NCBI RefSeq assembly: GCF_030272615.1
Contig: NC_081408.1
Coordinates: forward strand, 624,369,912-624,433,911
DNA: 64,000 bases
Direction: 5' to 3'
Origin: Cryptomeria japonica
Lineage: Eukaryota > Streptophyta > Pinopsida > Cupressales > Cupressaceae
Numbering within the stretch: the stretch's first letter is position 1; every line of letters starts with the position of its first letter. Shown piece by piece: positions 23,067 through 32,970 of this stretch. The position numbers were made by a program, and so were the translations under genes. The notes beneath the pieces were generated by a model. That model did no database searches. It was not told the DNA's origin and saw only the letters and a list, made by a program, of their open reading frames with translations.

Positions 23067-25998
23067 GTGAAAATTATCTGCATATATATACAAACATGAA
23101 AATTTACAATTACAATTACAAACATGAAAATTTACAAACTTGAAAATTTACAAATACAATTACAAACATGAAAATTTACAATTACAAACTATTTAATTTA
23201 CATTTCACCTTCCAAAAAAACTTATAATTAAATACAATTCAGCAACTTAAATATAAAAAAAGGAAGCTCACATAGATCTATAATATTATTAATAGGTGGG
23301 TAATAATAAGCATCATTTAAGAAATATTATCCACTTAAATCAAAGTATAAGAAAAATTCTACAAAATAAAACATCATAATGCCCATGCAACTCAAACAAT
23401 ACTTTTTAACATCTAAAGATGAATTAGGATAAGTTCCATCAAAATCATAAAAATAATCATAAGTTAAAGTCATAAGTTATATCTATGAACTTGTCAATAC
23501 ATGTACTACTTTGTTGTGTTCTTTTCTAGAATCATTGGATGATTTAGTGATCGCAACTAGTAGTACTACACTAAGTTGAAGCTTGAATAAATAGTAGGTT
23601 CTCTACTCTTGGAGGAGTTAAAACAAAACAAAAAACTATATTTTTTATATTCAATTTTATATTGGTATTTTCTTGTTCAAAGTCGCAACCCACAAAATGT
23701 GATTCCAATATTGATATATATTTGATTCTTATTTTTATTAAATCTGCCACTAGTGTGATTTATTGTCCTCTTAACTTAAATCAAGCTATGTAAATTTAAA
23801 GCCTCGTAACTTTTGATAGAGAGCATATTTTTTAATGCTTCATGTGGCATTGAAAAGGTGGTTCATAAATTTTCATAGATCACACAATTATTTTCTAGAA
23901 TATTCCCTCGTATTTTATATTTATTTTTTCTGATTTCACGTTCTAGTTATTTACTTGGACATCTTGGCACTTGAAAATGACCGTCTTACATGAGATGAAT
24001 TTGTTTGATATGTTTTATATGTATTGATTTTATTGGTCTTTTAAGTTTTTATTTCAGGAGGTATCATAGGTTTCTCTATTCATCCTTTTGTGGTAAAATT
24101 AGAAAGGGATAACTACGATTCTTTTGTAAAACGGTATCTTGATAAGTTTTAGGTGGTGTAATCATTTTCCTTTTATGTATGGAGTCATACCTAAACTAGA
24201 AACACTAGAAACTATATAATCTTGGTGTAACATCATTGACCATGTAGGAGTGATTTGATCTAGTATCAAGATCATGATTCTATGTGTATTGCATTGGATA
24301 TTGATTTCCCCCACACACTTTGGAATAGACTTTAGGATTTCCATGGAGACCCTCATATCTCTCCATTCTTAGAGGATCCTATTGTAGATTGTTTCATTCC
24401 CTTTGTAGATGAAGATCACATACCCTTCGATGGTGATACTTAAGATGAAATTTATTATATCATATTAAATAATTTATTTACTTAAGATCAACTTTTATTT
24501 ACATATTAAATAATTTTCAAAATATATTTTAATTATATACATCAATTATATCAATTAGAATAAACATTTGGTAATTTGAAATACAAGCAATTATCATAAA
24601 AAAATTGGAATCAATTCATTCTAAATGTAAAATGATACATACACATATAAATATATAATCAATTTTTTAATTTAATATATACTTGGCAAAATAAATTTAT
24701 ATAGATGTGTAAATTTTTAAGTAATTTAGTGGGGTTTATAATGAAACCTATCCAATAAAATTTGTCATATATTAGAATAACATATTTTATCTTACCATAT
24801 AAATTAAGGATCACAACTCACAAGATTGCTATATATCTATGTGTTGTAAACAAAATATGTAAAATACGTACTAATAAAAAACATGTTTCTTTATAAAAGA
24901 AAAGATATGGACAATTTCCTATAAGATACAAATGGAAAAAAATACATAACTCATCTACCCTATATAGACACCACCCTCAACTCTCCCTTCTTGTTGGTTC
25001 TTATTTTACTATTTCAATTAATGCTTTCACATAATATAATACATTCACTTCCAACACACACTCCACTATTTTCATGTGCATTTTGCAAACCAACCAACAC
25101 TTTACTAATATTGCTACAATAAGATTGCAATACCTCAAACTCTTGATGTACACCTTCTATTTATACTTTCTTGCTTTCCATTTGAGGCAAGTAGGTCACT
25201 AAGTCCAATCCTTTCGAGAAATCAACAAACATTTCTTAGACAACCCTACCTTGATTCTCCCTTAACAATTTTCATGTCCATAATTAAAAGGAGTCTTAAG
25301 ATCCATTTTCATAAGCCTACATTAATAATGAACATAATTAGATTGAAGAAAAACCTCTCTTAGATAATTTTTTTTGTGATGTTACCTACCTCCATACTTG
25401 TCTCTTCTAGTGCAACTTTCATGAATCCTAGAGTTTATTTTGATTTGTAAATAAATATTTCGTTAAACCTTTTGTAAAATAAATTATTCCAGGGTTTTTG
25501 ATCCCTTCCTTTCTCTATGTTTATTATACTTACCATCCAATCCAATGGAAAAATACACTCTCCTATAACCAAAAAAAACTAAATTTAACTCTAAAAGCTC
25601 CAATTAAAAACTAAATATATGTTACATTTGATACAACATTGCTAGGAAAAACACTGATCACTAAGCACCATTTAATACCATAAGCACCAATAACACTCCT
25701 TCAAATGTTATAGCACCACCTTTATTAAGTTAATCCATTAAATTAGCATTCTACAAAATGAACACTAATCTAATGAAATTAAAACCATTTATTTAAAACT
25801 TATAATTCTCCTTAATAGAATCCTTATCAAGCCTCAATAACAGTTAAGGAACATTAATCCATGGTGTCCAACTCAATTGCTTAGGACATGAAAACGTTAA
25901 AATTTCTGACACTAAATATAGCCACCATTACGAATGCTTAAGGTGGTTGATAACATACATGTTACTCTAAATGTTTTCTTGAGCTAGGAATCATGGTA
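23067..25998. other. Right arm of unit A, noncoding
   Basis: AT-rich, closely similar to 39444-41885 of unit B. One 470-bp segment (about 23474-23944) is missing from B. A TATA-like CCCTATATAGACACC with a pyrimidine-rich sequence after it lies near 24958. On the minus strand about 25250-24990 reads protein-like (VHQEFEVLQSYCSN) but holds a stop. Confidence 0.45.
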
Positions 25999-26075
25999 TA
26001 TTGCCACTATTGAATCTTAATCCAATGTTGTATTGACCAAGTAATCAACCAAGATAGTCAAATTTCTCCTGGCAC

Positions 26076-26172
26076 TTGTTCGTTTTTTTCTATTTAGGGT
26101 TTAGTGTTCGTTTTTTTCTATTTAGGGTTTAGTGTTCATTTTTTTCTATTTAGGGTTTAGTGTTCGTTTTTC
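26076..26172 (+). repeat. Minisatellite with telomere-like core, four units
   Basis: About 29-bp units of the form TGTTCGTTTTTTTCTATTTAGGGTTTAG, the last degenerate. The core TTTAGGGTTTAG equals 1.7 plant telomere repeats. It lies just outside the right end of unit A. Confidence 0.7.
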
Positions 26173-26619
26173 TGTTCAGGGTTTATTGTCTATTTTTTGT
26201 GTCTAATGTTTATTGTTCGTTTACGTTTTTGTTTTTTGTTTTTTTCCTACGGTTTAAATACTATTCATGTTTTTTGTTTTTTTCCTACGGTTTTTACTAT
26301 TCATGTTTTTTGCAATATTTGAAAACTAAAAACTATTTTAAACATGAAATAAAATAAAATAAAAGATGATTTTCAAACTTTACAACATAAAAATTAAAAA
26401 ATAGCAATACATTAACATTTTTTTTTTATGAAAAACAATAAAAATAAATAAAATCGAATATAAAAAATAAAACTAAATACCTCGAAGGAGGTAAAAATGG
26501 TCTAGGGGGTCAGCTAGGGTGAAAAAAATGGGTACCCGTGCTCCTCAGAAACTCCTACCCATTTTCCAAACAGTGAAAATGATGGAAAATAGTTTAAAAT
26601 AATAAATAAATACATTTAA
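26173..26619. other. Noncoding spacer
   Basis: T-rich then A-rich low-complexity DNA with a partial repeat of TTTTTTCCTACGGTTT at 26241 and 26280. No gene. Confidence 0.4.
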
Positions 26620-26940
26620 AAAATGGGCGCCTGTTTTTTTCAAATCGGGTGCCCGATTTGAAAGAAACGGGCGCTCGTTTAGCTTCGGGCACCCTTTGCT
26701 AAATGAGCGCCCGTTTCTTTATGGCTCGGGCACTCGAAGCTAAATGGGTGCCTAATTTGTAAAAATCGAGCACCCGTTTAGCTTCGGGTGCCCGAGCCAT
26801 AAAGAAACGGGCGCTCGTTTAGCTTCGGGCACCCGTTGCTAAATGAGCGCCCGTTTCTTTATGGCTCAGGCACTCGAAGCTAAACGGGTGCCTGATTTGT
26901 AAAAATCGGGCACCCGTTTCTAGCGGGCTCATTTTCCAAC
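26620..26940. repeat. CpG-rich palindrome array with a 140-bp tandem duplication
   Basis: The block starting GAAACGGGCGCTCGTTTAGC at 26664 repeats at 26804, a period of 140 bp. Each copy holds several inverted motifs built on CGGGCGCC, CGGGCACCCG and the spacer TAGCTTCGGG/CGAAGCTA, so the region can fold on itself extensively. It shares the ACGGGCGCCC word with the clusters in units A and B but lies outside their homologous limits. Confidence 0.75.
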
Positions 26941-27179
26941 CTGTGGACTTCCGCGGGATTGGGACCCAACTTTGTGCATTTACCCGCATACTGGGAAGGA
27001 ATCCAGTATGGATTTGCTTGACTTCCCGAGGCTTTAGGCCAAATTTCGAGGCAGAATTCAAGCTTGCAATATGTTATTTTATTTTCTCCTAACGACGATG
27101 ACCTCGATGCACTCCTATTAGAGGAGTCTAGTTATTAGTGAGTGGCTTAGGACCCCGATGAGTCTAAGTCTTTGGCCAA
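26941..27179. other. GC-richer patch, no gene supported
   Basis: An 80-codon minus-strand frame (26819-27061) spans this patch and the palindrome array. It derives largely from the repeated motifs and has no recognisable domain. Confidence 0.3.
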
Positions 27180-27350
27180 AGCACCTCCTATCCCAAGTTG
27201 GATAGATGCCGACCCCGTTTGGGTAGATGCCTATCCCGTATTGGATAGATGAAACCTCATGTCCCGTATGGATAGATGCCTAACCCGTATGGTTAGATGC
27301 TCATCCCAGATGGATGAATGCCTAATCCAATTGGATAGATGCCCAGAGTA
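27180..27350 (+). repeat. Minisatellite with GGATAGATGCC units
   Basis: About seven degenerate units of 20-27 bp of the form (T)GGATAGATGCCTA(T/A)CCCGTA. Sequence becomes ordinary AT-rich DNA beyond 27350. Confidence 0.7.
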
Positions 27351-29536
27351 TGCAATTGAATCAAAAACAAATGATTAAATAAATAAATGAAAAAAATAGT
27401 CAAGATTTCTTAGGTTAAGTATATATAGTGGGTTATTACAAAATTGATGTTATTATTATTTGGTGAGTGTTTGTGGAGAAAATTGATGTGATTCAAAGAA
27501 ATGGATTGGGAATTGGGAGGTTTTTTACATGTGAGAGGATTTTCTTACTCGTTTGATGTGCTCAAAGTGCTCTTTATTTCAAAATTTGAGGTAGGTTTCA
27601 AAATTATCCTCTTTTGATCATTTTTTTTGTTTTAAATGGTTGGAATATATTTATGGTAGTGTCATAAGCTCACAATTCCTTTGCTTTCATAGTTTTTGGT
27701 TATGCATAATTTATTTATTAATTTTTTTTTAAAAAATACCCAGAATATTATTATAATGTCATTTTTTGTAAGATTCAAATGAAATTGAAATATGAGAGTG
27801 TAGAATGGGTGTTAAGAACTTTTACGCTAATGGTAGTTTTATATTTTTTTAAAAAAAATTAAATTTTAAATGTTGTGATTTCAAACTATTTTAATGGTGA
27901 TCTGGAAAAAAATGTTAGTTTTTGAATGATTAAAAAGTTAGAAAATTTGAAAGTTTTAAGTGAATTATGATATGTTGTGATGCAAGAACAAAGGTTTACT
28001 ACATTAAATATTGAGATAAAACCATTAGAAACATGTTGTGAATATTGCCATAAAATTTGAAATGGTGCATAATTTTTCATGCCAAATTTGTTGGAGAATG
28101 TGATCAACTTAGGATATAGGTTTTCAGGAGGGTTATGGGAGTCGCCCAATATTTCTCTAGCCTAAAGTGGCACACTAGAAATAGCTATTCGGGGTTATAT
28201 TAATAAAATTAAAACTAATAAAAATAAGTAATTAATTAACTAAGATAATGGAGATCCCTCTCATGCCTTGAGTTCTCATATAGAGTAAGGAAGTTTATGG
28301 AAGACTTTCTCTCCCATGGAGCATTGAACTTGTATGATCAATTATCTTTGTTTGTATGAGACGAGTACTTGGTTCTACATGATGTCATACCCATGAGCAC
28401 CATTATGTCACTGCCTAACTTAGTCTCTAACATCTAGTCCTTGAGTAATTCGAGTAGCATCTTAAAGAAGAAGTAATTTCTTCTTATGCTCATATTTAAT
28501 TTATTACATACTTGGATTTTATGTATTCTTTGTATCTTACATTTGTGTATGCCTTTCTATCCATGTGTCTTACATATGTGTGACTGGGCCATATATGAAT
28601 GAAACTCTGTAGAAGACTGATATTAGTTCCCATCTTTCATGAGAGGTAATCTTGTCCAAAAGGTCTAGATTTAACTCTACCCTCTAAATTTGACACGATC
28701 TAGAATTTACTCATGAATCTCAATGGTGGATTATTTTAGGACTCTAAAAAACCTTACTAACAACTATCAATACTTCATGAAAATAATGATGATTTATTCT
28801 TCTCCATTACTATTAATAATCAGCTAACTAATAGGAGATGATGATCTAACACAATTCCAATTTAAATCACATTACATTTGAAGAACAATCGAAATATGGA
28901 AATGCAAGACAAAGAAAATGTCATTATGAACCATATTCCTATTGTTCCACAAGCTTCTCACTGTCCTTCAAATGCATTTATTCTCAAATGATAGTTCGTC
29001 ATAGAAAGAACAATCAACCACTTCCATACTTGATTGTTGTATTACATATAGTACCTACACAATTGTTACATTGTGAACTGCAGGGGATGACATGCCATAG
29101 GTCGTCATCTTCACCTATGGGATAGTAGTTGAACTTATTGCTACAAGTTAGTTTCTCAAAAATAATTCATTCAAATTAAAACATAAATTCACCACATGAC
29201 ATATATCATCCATTAAACTTAGTATTAATAATGTTTAGGCCATTGTCTTAAGAAGATATAAAATGTCTTGTAAAGTGAGATAAAATAGGTGAAACAAGGA
29301 CAATCCTAGAGCTTATCAATAATGACTATCCCTTTATACTATTATGGGCATATATTTATATTCAACAACATTTTCATATAGAACATATAACTATAGCCTA
29401 TCAAGTACAATCATAGACAATCCTTTCTTGGTTGGTGCCACTTTTGTATAACAAAATTATATGCTTCCCTTTGTGAGATAACTATCTTTCTCTTTATATG
29501 GGTTTGAACTTATTATCTATAACCTTCCAACACTAT
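27351..29536. other. Noncoding spacer, no gene seen
   Basis: AT-rich with stops in all frames. The longest frame (27886-28149, minus) has no motif. Confidence 0.4.
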
Positions 29537-30058
29537 TATGATCTACTATGCAAGGAATATTGTTTCCCACATTAAGAATGCTTTTCTATGATGAAAAATA
29601 ATGTTGACATATCTAAATGAGTCTTTGGGATGATTGGGAACTACTAAGGAAATAATCAAGATTTAGTTGTGAAGGCCTCAAGTATTCTTGAGGGAATGCA
29701 TGTTTATATTGTTTGTATTCAAGAGTTTATGACTATATTTATTTTATTTTTTTCAATAGGAAAGTTGTGATAGCCAACCATTCATTTCACCTAACATCAA
29801 ATGAGAATAAAAATACATCTTACCAACCATGAACTAAGTTTGCATAGGCTATAAAATACAATGCGTATTTCAATATGTAAGTCCATATTTATAATGGAAT
29901 TCTAAATATTTACTTGAAGCCTTCACAACTAAATCTTGGTTATTTCCTTAGTAGTTCCCAATCATCCCAAAGACTCATTTAGATATGTCAACATTATTTT
30001 TCATCAAAGAAAAGCATTATTAATGTGGGAAATAATATTCCTTGCATGGTAGATCATA
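29537..30058. repeat. Foldback element: two 148-bp inverted arms around a 226-bp loop
   Basis: 29537-29684 (starting TATGATCTAC) is the near-perfect reverse complement of 29911-30058 (ending GTAGATCATA). There are only a handful of mismatches and one or two single-base indels. An RNA across it would form a very long hairpin. No coding capacity. It could be a foldback/MITE-like transposon or a source of small RNAs; no target duplication could be confirmed. Confidence 0.8.
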
Positions 30059-30599
30059 AATACCATCCACACTCTCAGCATTAAACATGCAAAACAATTA
30101 TGTAATATCTCTCGACATTATTCATCGTATCAATTAATTCGGATGCAATGATCGTATTCTGAATTGATTCAATGAAATTGGCTAGCACGAGCTGTTATTT
30201 ACTAAATACCTATTTTTAGAAATTCAATTTGGAAAATATAAATTATTGTGTATAGTTTCTGTTATCAACTGTGTCATTTACACATTTGATATCAAACAAT
30301 AATAACATTATAGACTGGAAATCATGTCTGCAAATGTAAGTTATATTAAAATGACATGCTCGATTCTCTTCCCATTGAACAAGCAAAGATAACTTTGTCT
30401 GGTCATCCATTGTTAACGTTCTGGGGTAAGATTGTCGTCTTTACCTCAAAAGATGAAGTCAAATGATCTATGTTCAATATTGTGAACAATGTGATTTTGT
30501 AGCCAACCATGGTCTGTTTTCTGAAGCTTTGGTTTAAAGTATAACGAGGCATATTGATCTTTTAACGTATAGCTTGGCCAGCAGCAAATACATCGGCAC

Positions 30600-30800
30600 A
30601 CTGTAAAATTTGGAACCATAGACAAGATGGAAAACTGTTTGACAAAATGCCTTAGCAAAATGTGGTGCCTTGGAATGCAACATCGTAGCATATATGTATA
30701 TAGACTTATTGAGAAGGCTTCACAGTTTTTGTAGCAAATGCAATTGGTAGGTGTAAAGCCAAATTTAGCAACCTTTAATAGCATCAGCCCTGCATGAGCG
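30600..30800 (+). pseudogene. PPR-repeat gene relic, copy 1
   Basis: The plus strand shows broken pentatricopeptide repeat segments: KFGTIDKME, then after a 1-bp deletion LFDKMP, a stop, QNVVPWNAT and QMQLVGVKPN. These match the standard PLS-class PPR pattern (YAKCG.ID.A..LFDKMP..NVVSWN, QM.L.GVKPN.). Plant PPR proteins bind organellar RNA. This fragment covers about one and a half repeats and cannot be functional. Confidence 0.65.
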
Positions 30801-31690
30801 AAAATGAGAGCTTTGGTTCTGGGTACTGGGTATGAAGATCGATCAATAAATGATAATCAGAGTTTTTGTTGAGAAATATTGTAGTTGTAAATGTGGTTTT
30901 AACACGTGGAAAATGTGGATTAGGGAATCAGTAGTTGCAGACTTACGTGGAAATTTCAAATCATTTTCAATTTTTTACAGTAACTTGGCAAGTCTCCTGC
31001 TTATAATTAAGGTTTCAGGGTCACATTGTCACATCAGCATGCTTTTTGTCAAGGTGTCCAAAACAGTTTAAAAAATGTGAGATCAATAGTCATGCAAAAG
31101 AGGCCCACATATTTGTGCAGCTGATGTGTCATCACATCATTGGTTGTTTTTTACAACTAAGGGTATATTTCATTCAATTATGGGTAGTCATCATAACAAT
31201 AACAACTTTAAAGTCGCAACTATTGGTACAATGTTGTCAAAAAAATTGGACATTAAATTAACAAGTATGGGTATTAAATCAACAATTATTATACAACAAT
31301 TGAAATGCGTTCGATTATTTGATTTGGTTTTATGAAATACATTGATTGTAAGACGCAACAATGATTTGGTTGACAAAGCTTTGGAGATTCTTAGGCCAAT
31401 TCATTTGGCACATTTAAACATAGACTTCCAACTTGGCCAAACTTGGAGTGGTTAGTGATGTGGGTTGATTAAGTCCTAATTGTGAGATGTTTCATTTGAA
31501 AGCATATGTTCGGATGTAACAAACCAAATACTACAAATTAATGTTATGTTTTGTACCTTCAACTATATAAATACTTTAAATTTTTTAAATTTCTATGATT
31601 GTTAAATCGAACTGAAATGTGAATCACAGGATCCTGCAAATTTGCTACATCTACATCTAATGTTGTATCGGTAGAGGAAGCATAGTCTTT
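30801..31690. other. Noncoding part of the PPR-relic repeat
   Basis: Homologous to parts of 50010-51262. No open frame of consequence; possibly former intron or flank of the PPR gene. Confidence 0.4.
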
Positions 31691-31843
31691 ATGGGTTTGG
31701 TATAGGGGTTAAAATTATAATTTAATTAGGATTAGGGTTAGGGGTTAATTATGATTATGATTCAATTAAGGTTAAGTTGAGGATTAAAGTTGACTTAGGA
31801 TTAGGTTAAGGTTCAATTAGGATTATAATTTAAGTTTAATTAG
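31691..31843 (+). repeat. Degenerate TTAGGG-like repeat abutting unit B
   Basis: Words such as AGGATTAGGGTTAGGGGTTA and AATTAGGATTA recur irregularly up to the base where unit B starts. It resembles a decayed telomere-type or simple repeat. Confidence 0.5.
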
Positions 31844-32714
31844 GGCGGCTGCAAGAAGTTGAGTCCCACTTTTGGGCAAAAAGTGGAAGTGTTTTCTCTA
31901 TTTTTCAAATTTTCTGTCGATTGATGTCAAAATTTGATGCATTTGGAAATTGAATCTCAAAAAACTTCAGTAATAGAAAATGTAGTGCTCAGAGTCTACT
32001 TTTCAAATATGTAATTTATTTTAATACCCACATGTTAGAAATCCCTTTTTAGTAGGCATGTTTAAAAACTAGTTTTTCAAAATGCTCGTTTCAGGACCAT
32101 ACCACACGTGTACGACCACCCTTTTTTTATGCAAATAAATGAATTTTTGCAAATCCTTCTGGGAAATGATACCTAAGACACCAAATATTGATGAGAATAT
32201 TTTTGATTATTTTTTTATTGAATATATTTTTTTTAATTAATTTTTAACTGACAATAAAGTATATTTTCAAAACATCGGGTGTATGACCATCATAATTTGA
32301 TGAAAATTTCATATTTTTCAATTTTTTTTTTAATATTCAAAATAATTGTATGTAGATTGATGTCATATAATTTATTTTTCTAAAATCCTAAAAACAAAAA
32401 AGTTATTAAAGTTTTAGTGAACCTTGGTATTTTAGGTTTAGGTTCCACTTTTGATTAATAAATAATACAAAAATAATAAAAGTAATCTTATCACTATAAA
32501 ATTTACATTTCTGAAATCATGACGTTGAAAACTCTAATGGGTTTTCATTTTGTCAAAAAATTCAATCAAAAAGGCCCTCAAAAAATTAAGCCAAGGTAGA
32601 AATCTAATGTCGTTTTACCTTAGTCATTTTTTTAGAGGTCCAAGCATAGGTTTGGTCCCACCAAGTGTATCCCGAAGCAAAAAATAAAGCTAAGGGTTGT
32701 TTCCCGACCCTAAT
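31844..32714. other. Left arm of unit B, noncoding
   Basis: Matches 15334-16194, including the terminal hairpin CCACTTTTGGGCAAAAAGTGG. Confidence 0.5.
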
Positions 32715-32800
32715 TTTAACAAACGGGCACCCATTTTTTAAATTCAAAAAACGGGTGCCCGTTTCATTCAATAACGGGCGCCCGTTTCTAAAAAGATCCA
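32715..32800. repeat. Cluster of GGGCGCCC palindromic motifs (unit B)
   Basis: Three motifs remain, including a perfect 12-bp palindrome ACGGGCGCCCGT near 32773. Shorter than the unit A cluster through an internal deletion. Confidence 0.65.
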
Positions 32801-32970
32801 TTGGGCCAGAATCTGGCCCACAAGCACAAATCCCAATGATTGAATGATTTTTCAATCATTGTCTGACAGGTACGATCTACAAAGAGAATTTTTTGATTAA
32901 TCATTCTCTTTGTTTGTCTTACTGTCGATTTGGTAAGGAGATCGATTCGAATTCAAATTTTGGTGTAGTC

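Larger units (their letters stand above)
15334..25998 (+). mobile_element. Unit A: ~10.7 kb two-gene DNA transposon copy, inactivated
   Basis: Bounded by where identity with unit B (31844-41885) starts and stops. Left: GGGTGGTTGCAAGAAG at 15334; right: TTGCCACTATTGAA near 25998. Sequences outside both ends are unrelated between A and B, which argues for two insertions rather than tandem duplication. Contents in order: a left arm with a hairpin (CCACTTTT..AAAAAGTGG), a CpG-rich palindrome cluster (16195-16345), a transposase-like gene on plus (16516-19702), a repetitive spacer (20570-20950), a companion gene on minus (23066-20957) and about 2.9 kb of noncoding right arm. I see no clear terminal inverted repeat and no target duplication. 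A transposon is inferred from the RNase-H-like catalytic strings; the superfamily is not assigned. Confidence 0.7.
30115..31690 (+). repeat. PPR-relic repeat, copy 1 (homologous to 47195-51262)
   Basis: Long interrupted similarity to the region at 47195-51262, with matching order. Shared strings include CTATTTTTAGAAATTCAA, TTGTCTGGTCATCCATTGTT, GGTTTGTTTTCTGAAGCTTT-like blocks, CCAACTTGGCCAAACTTGGA and CTACATCTAATGTTGTATC. This copy lacks the LTR insertion and the 590-bp insertion of copy 2. The PPR relic below lies inside. Confidence 0.7.

Noticed and set aside
15334-25998. Unit A as a Helitron, or A/B as a tandem segmental duplication
   Set aside because: No Rep/helicase motifs, no TC...CTRR ends with a hairpin. 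Flanks left and right of the units do not match each other, as they would after tandem duplication.
26620-26940. CRISPR-like or rRNA/CpG-island gene
   Set aside because: Repeats are inverted and variable with no unique spacers, and there is no rRNA similarity; a plant nuclear repeat explains it.
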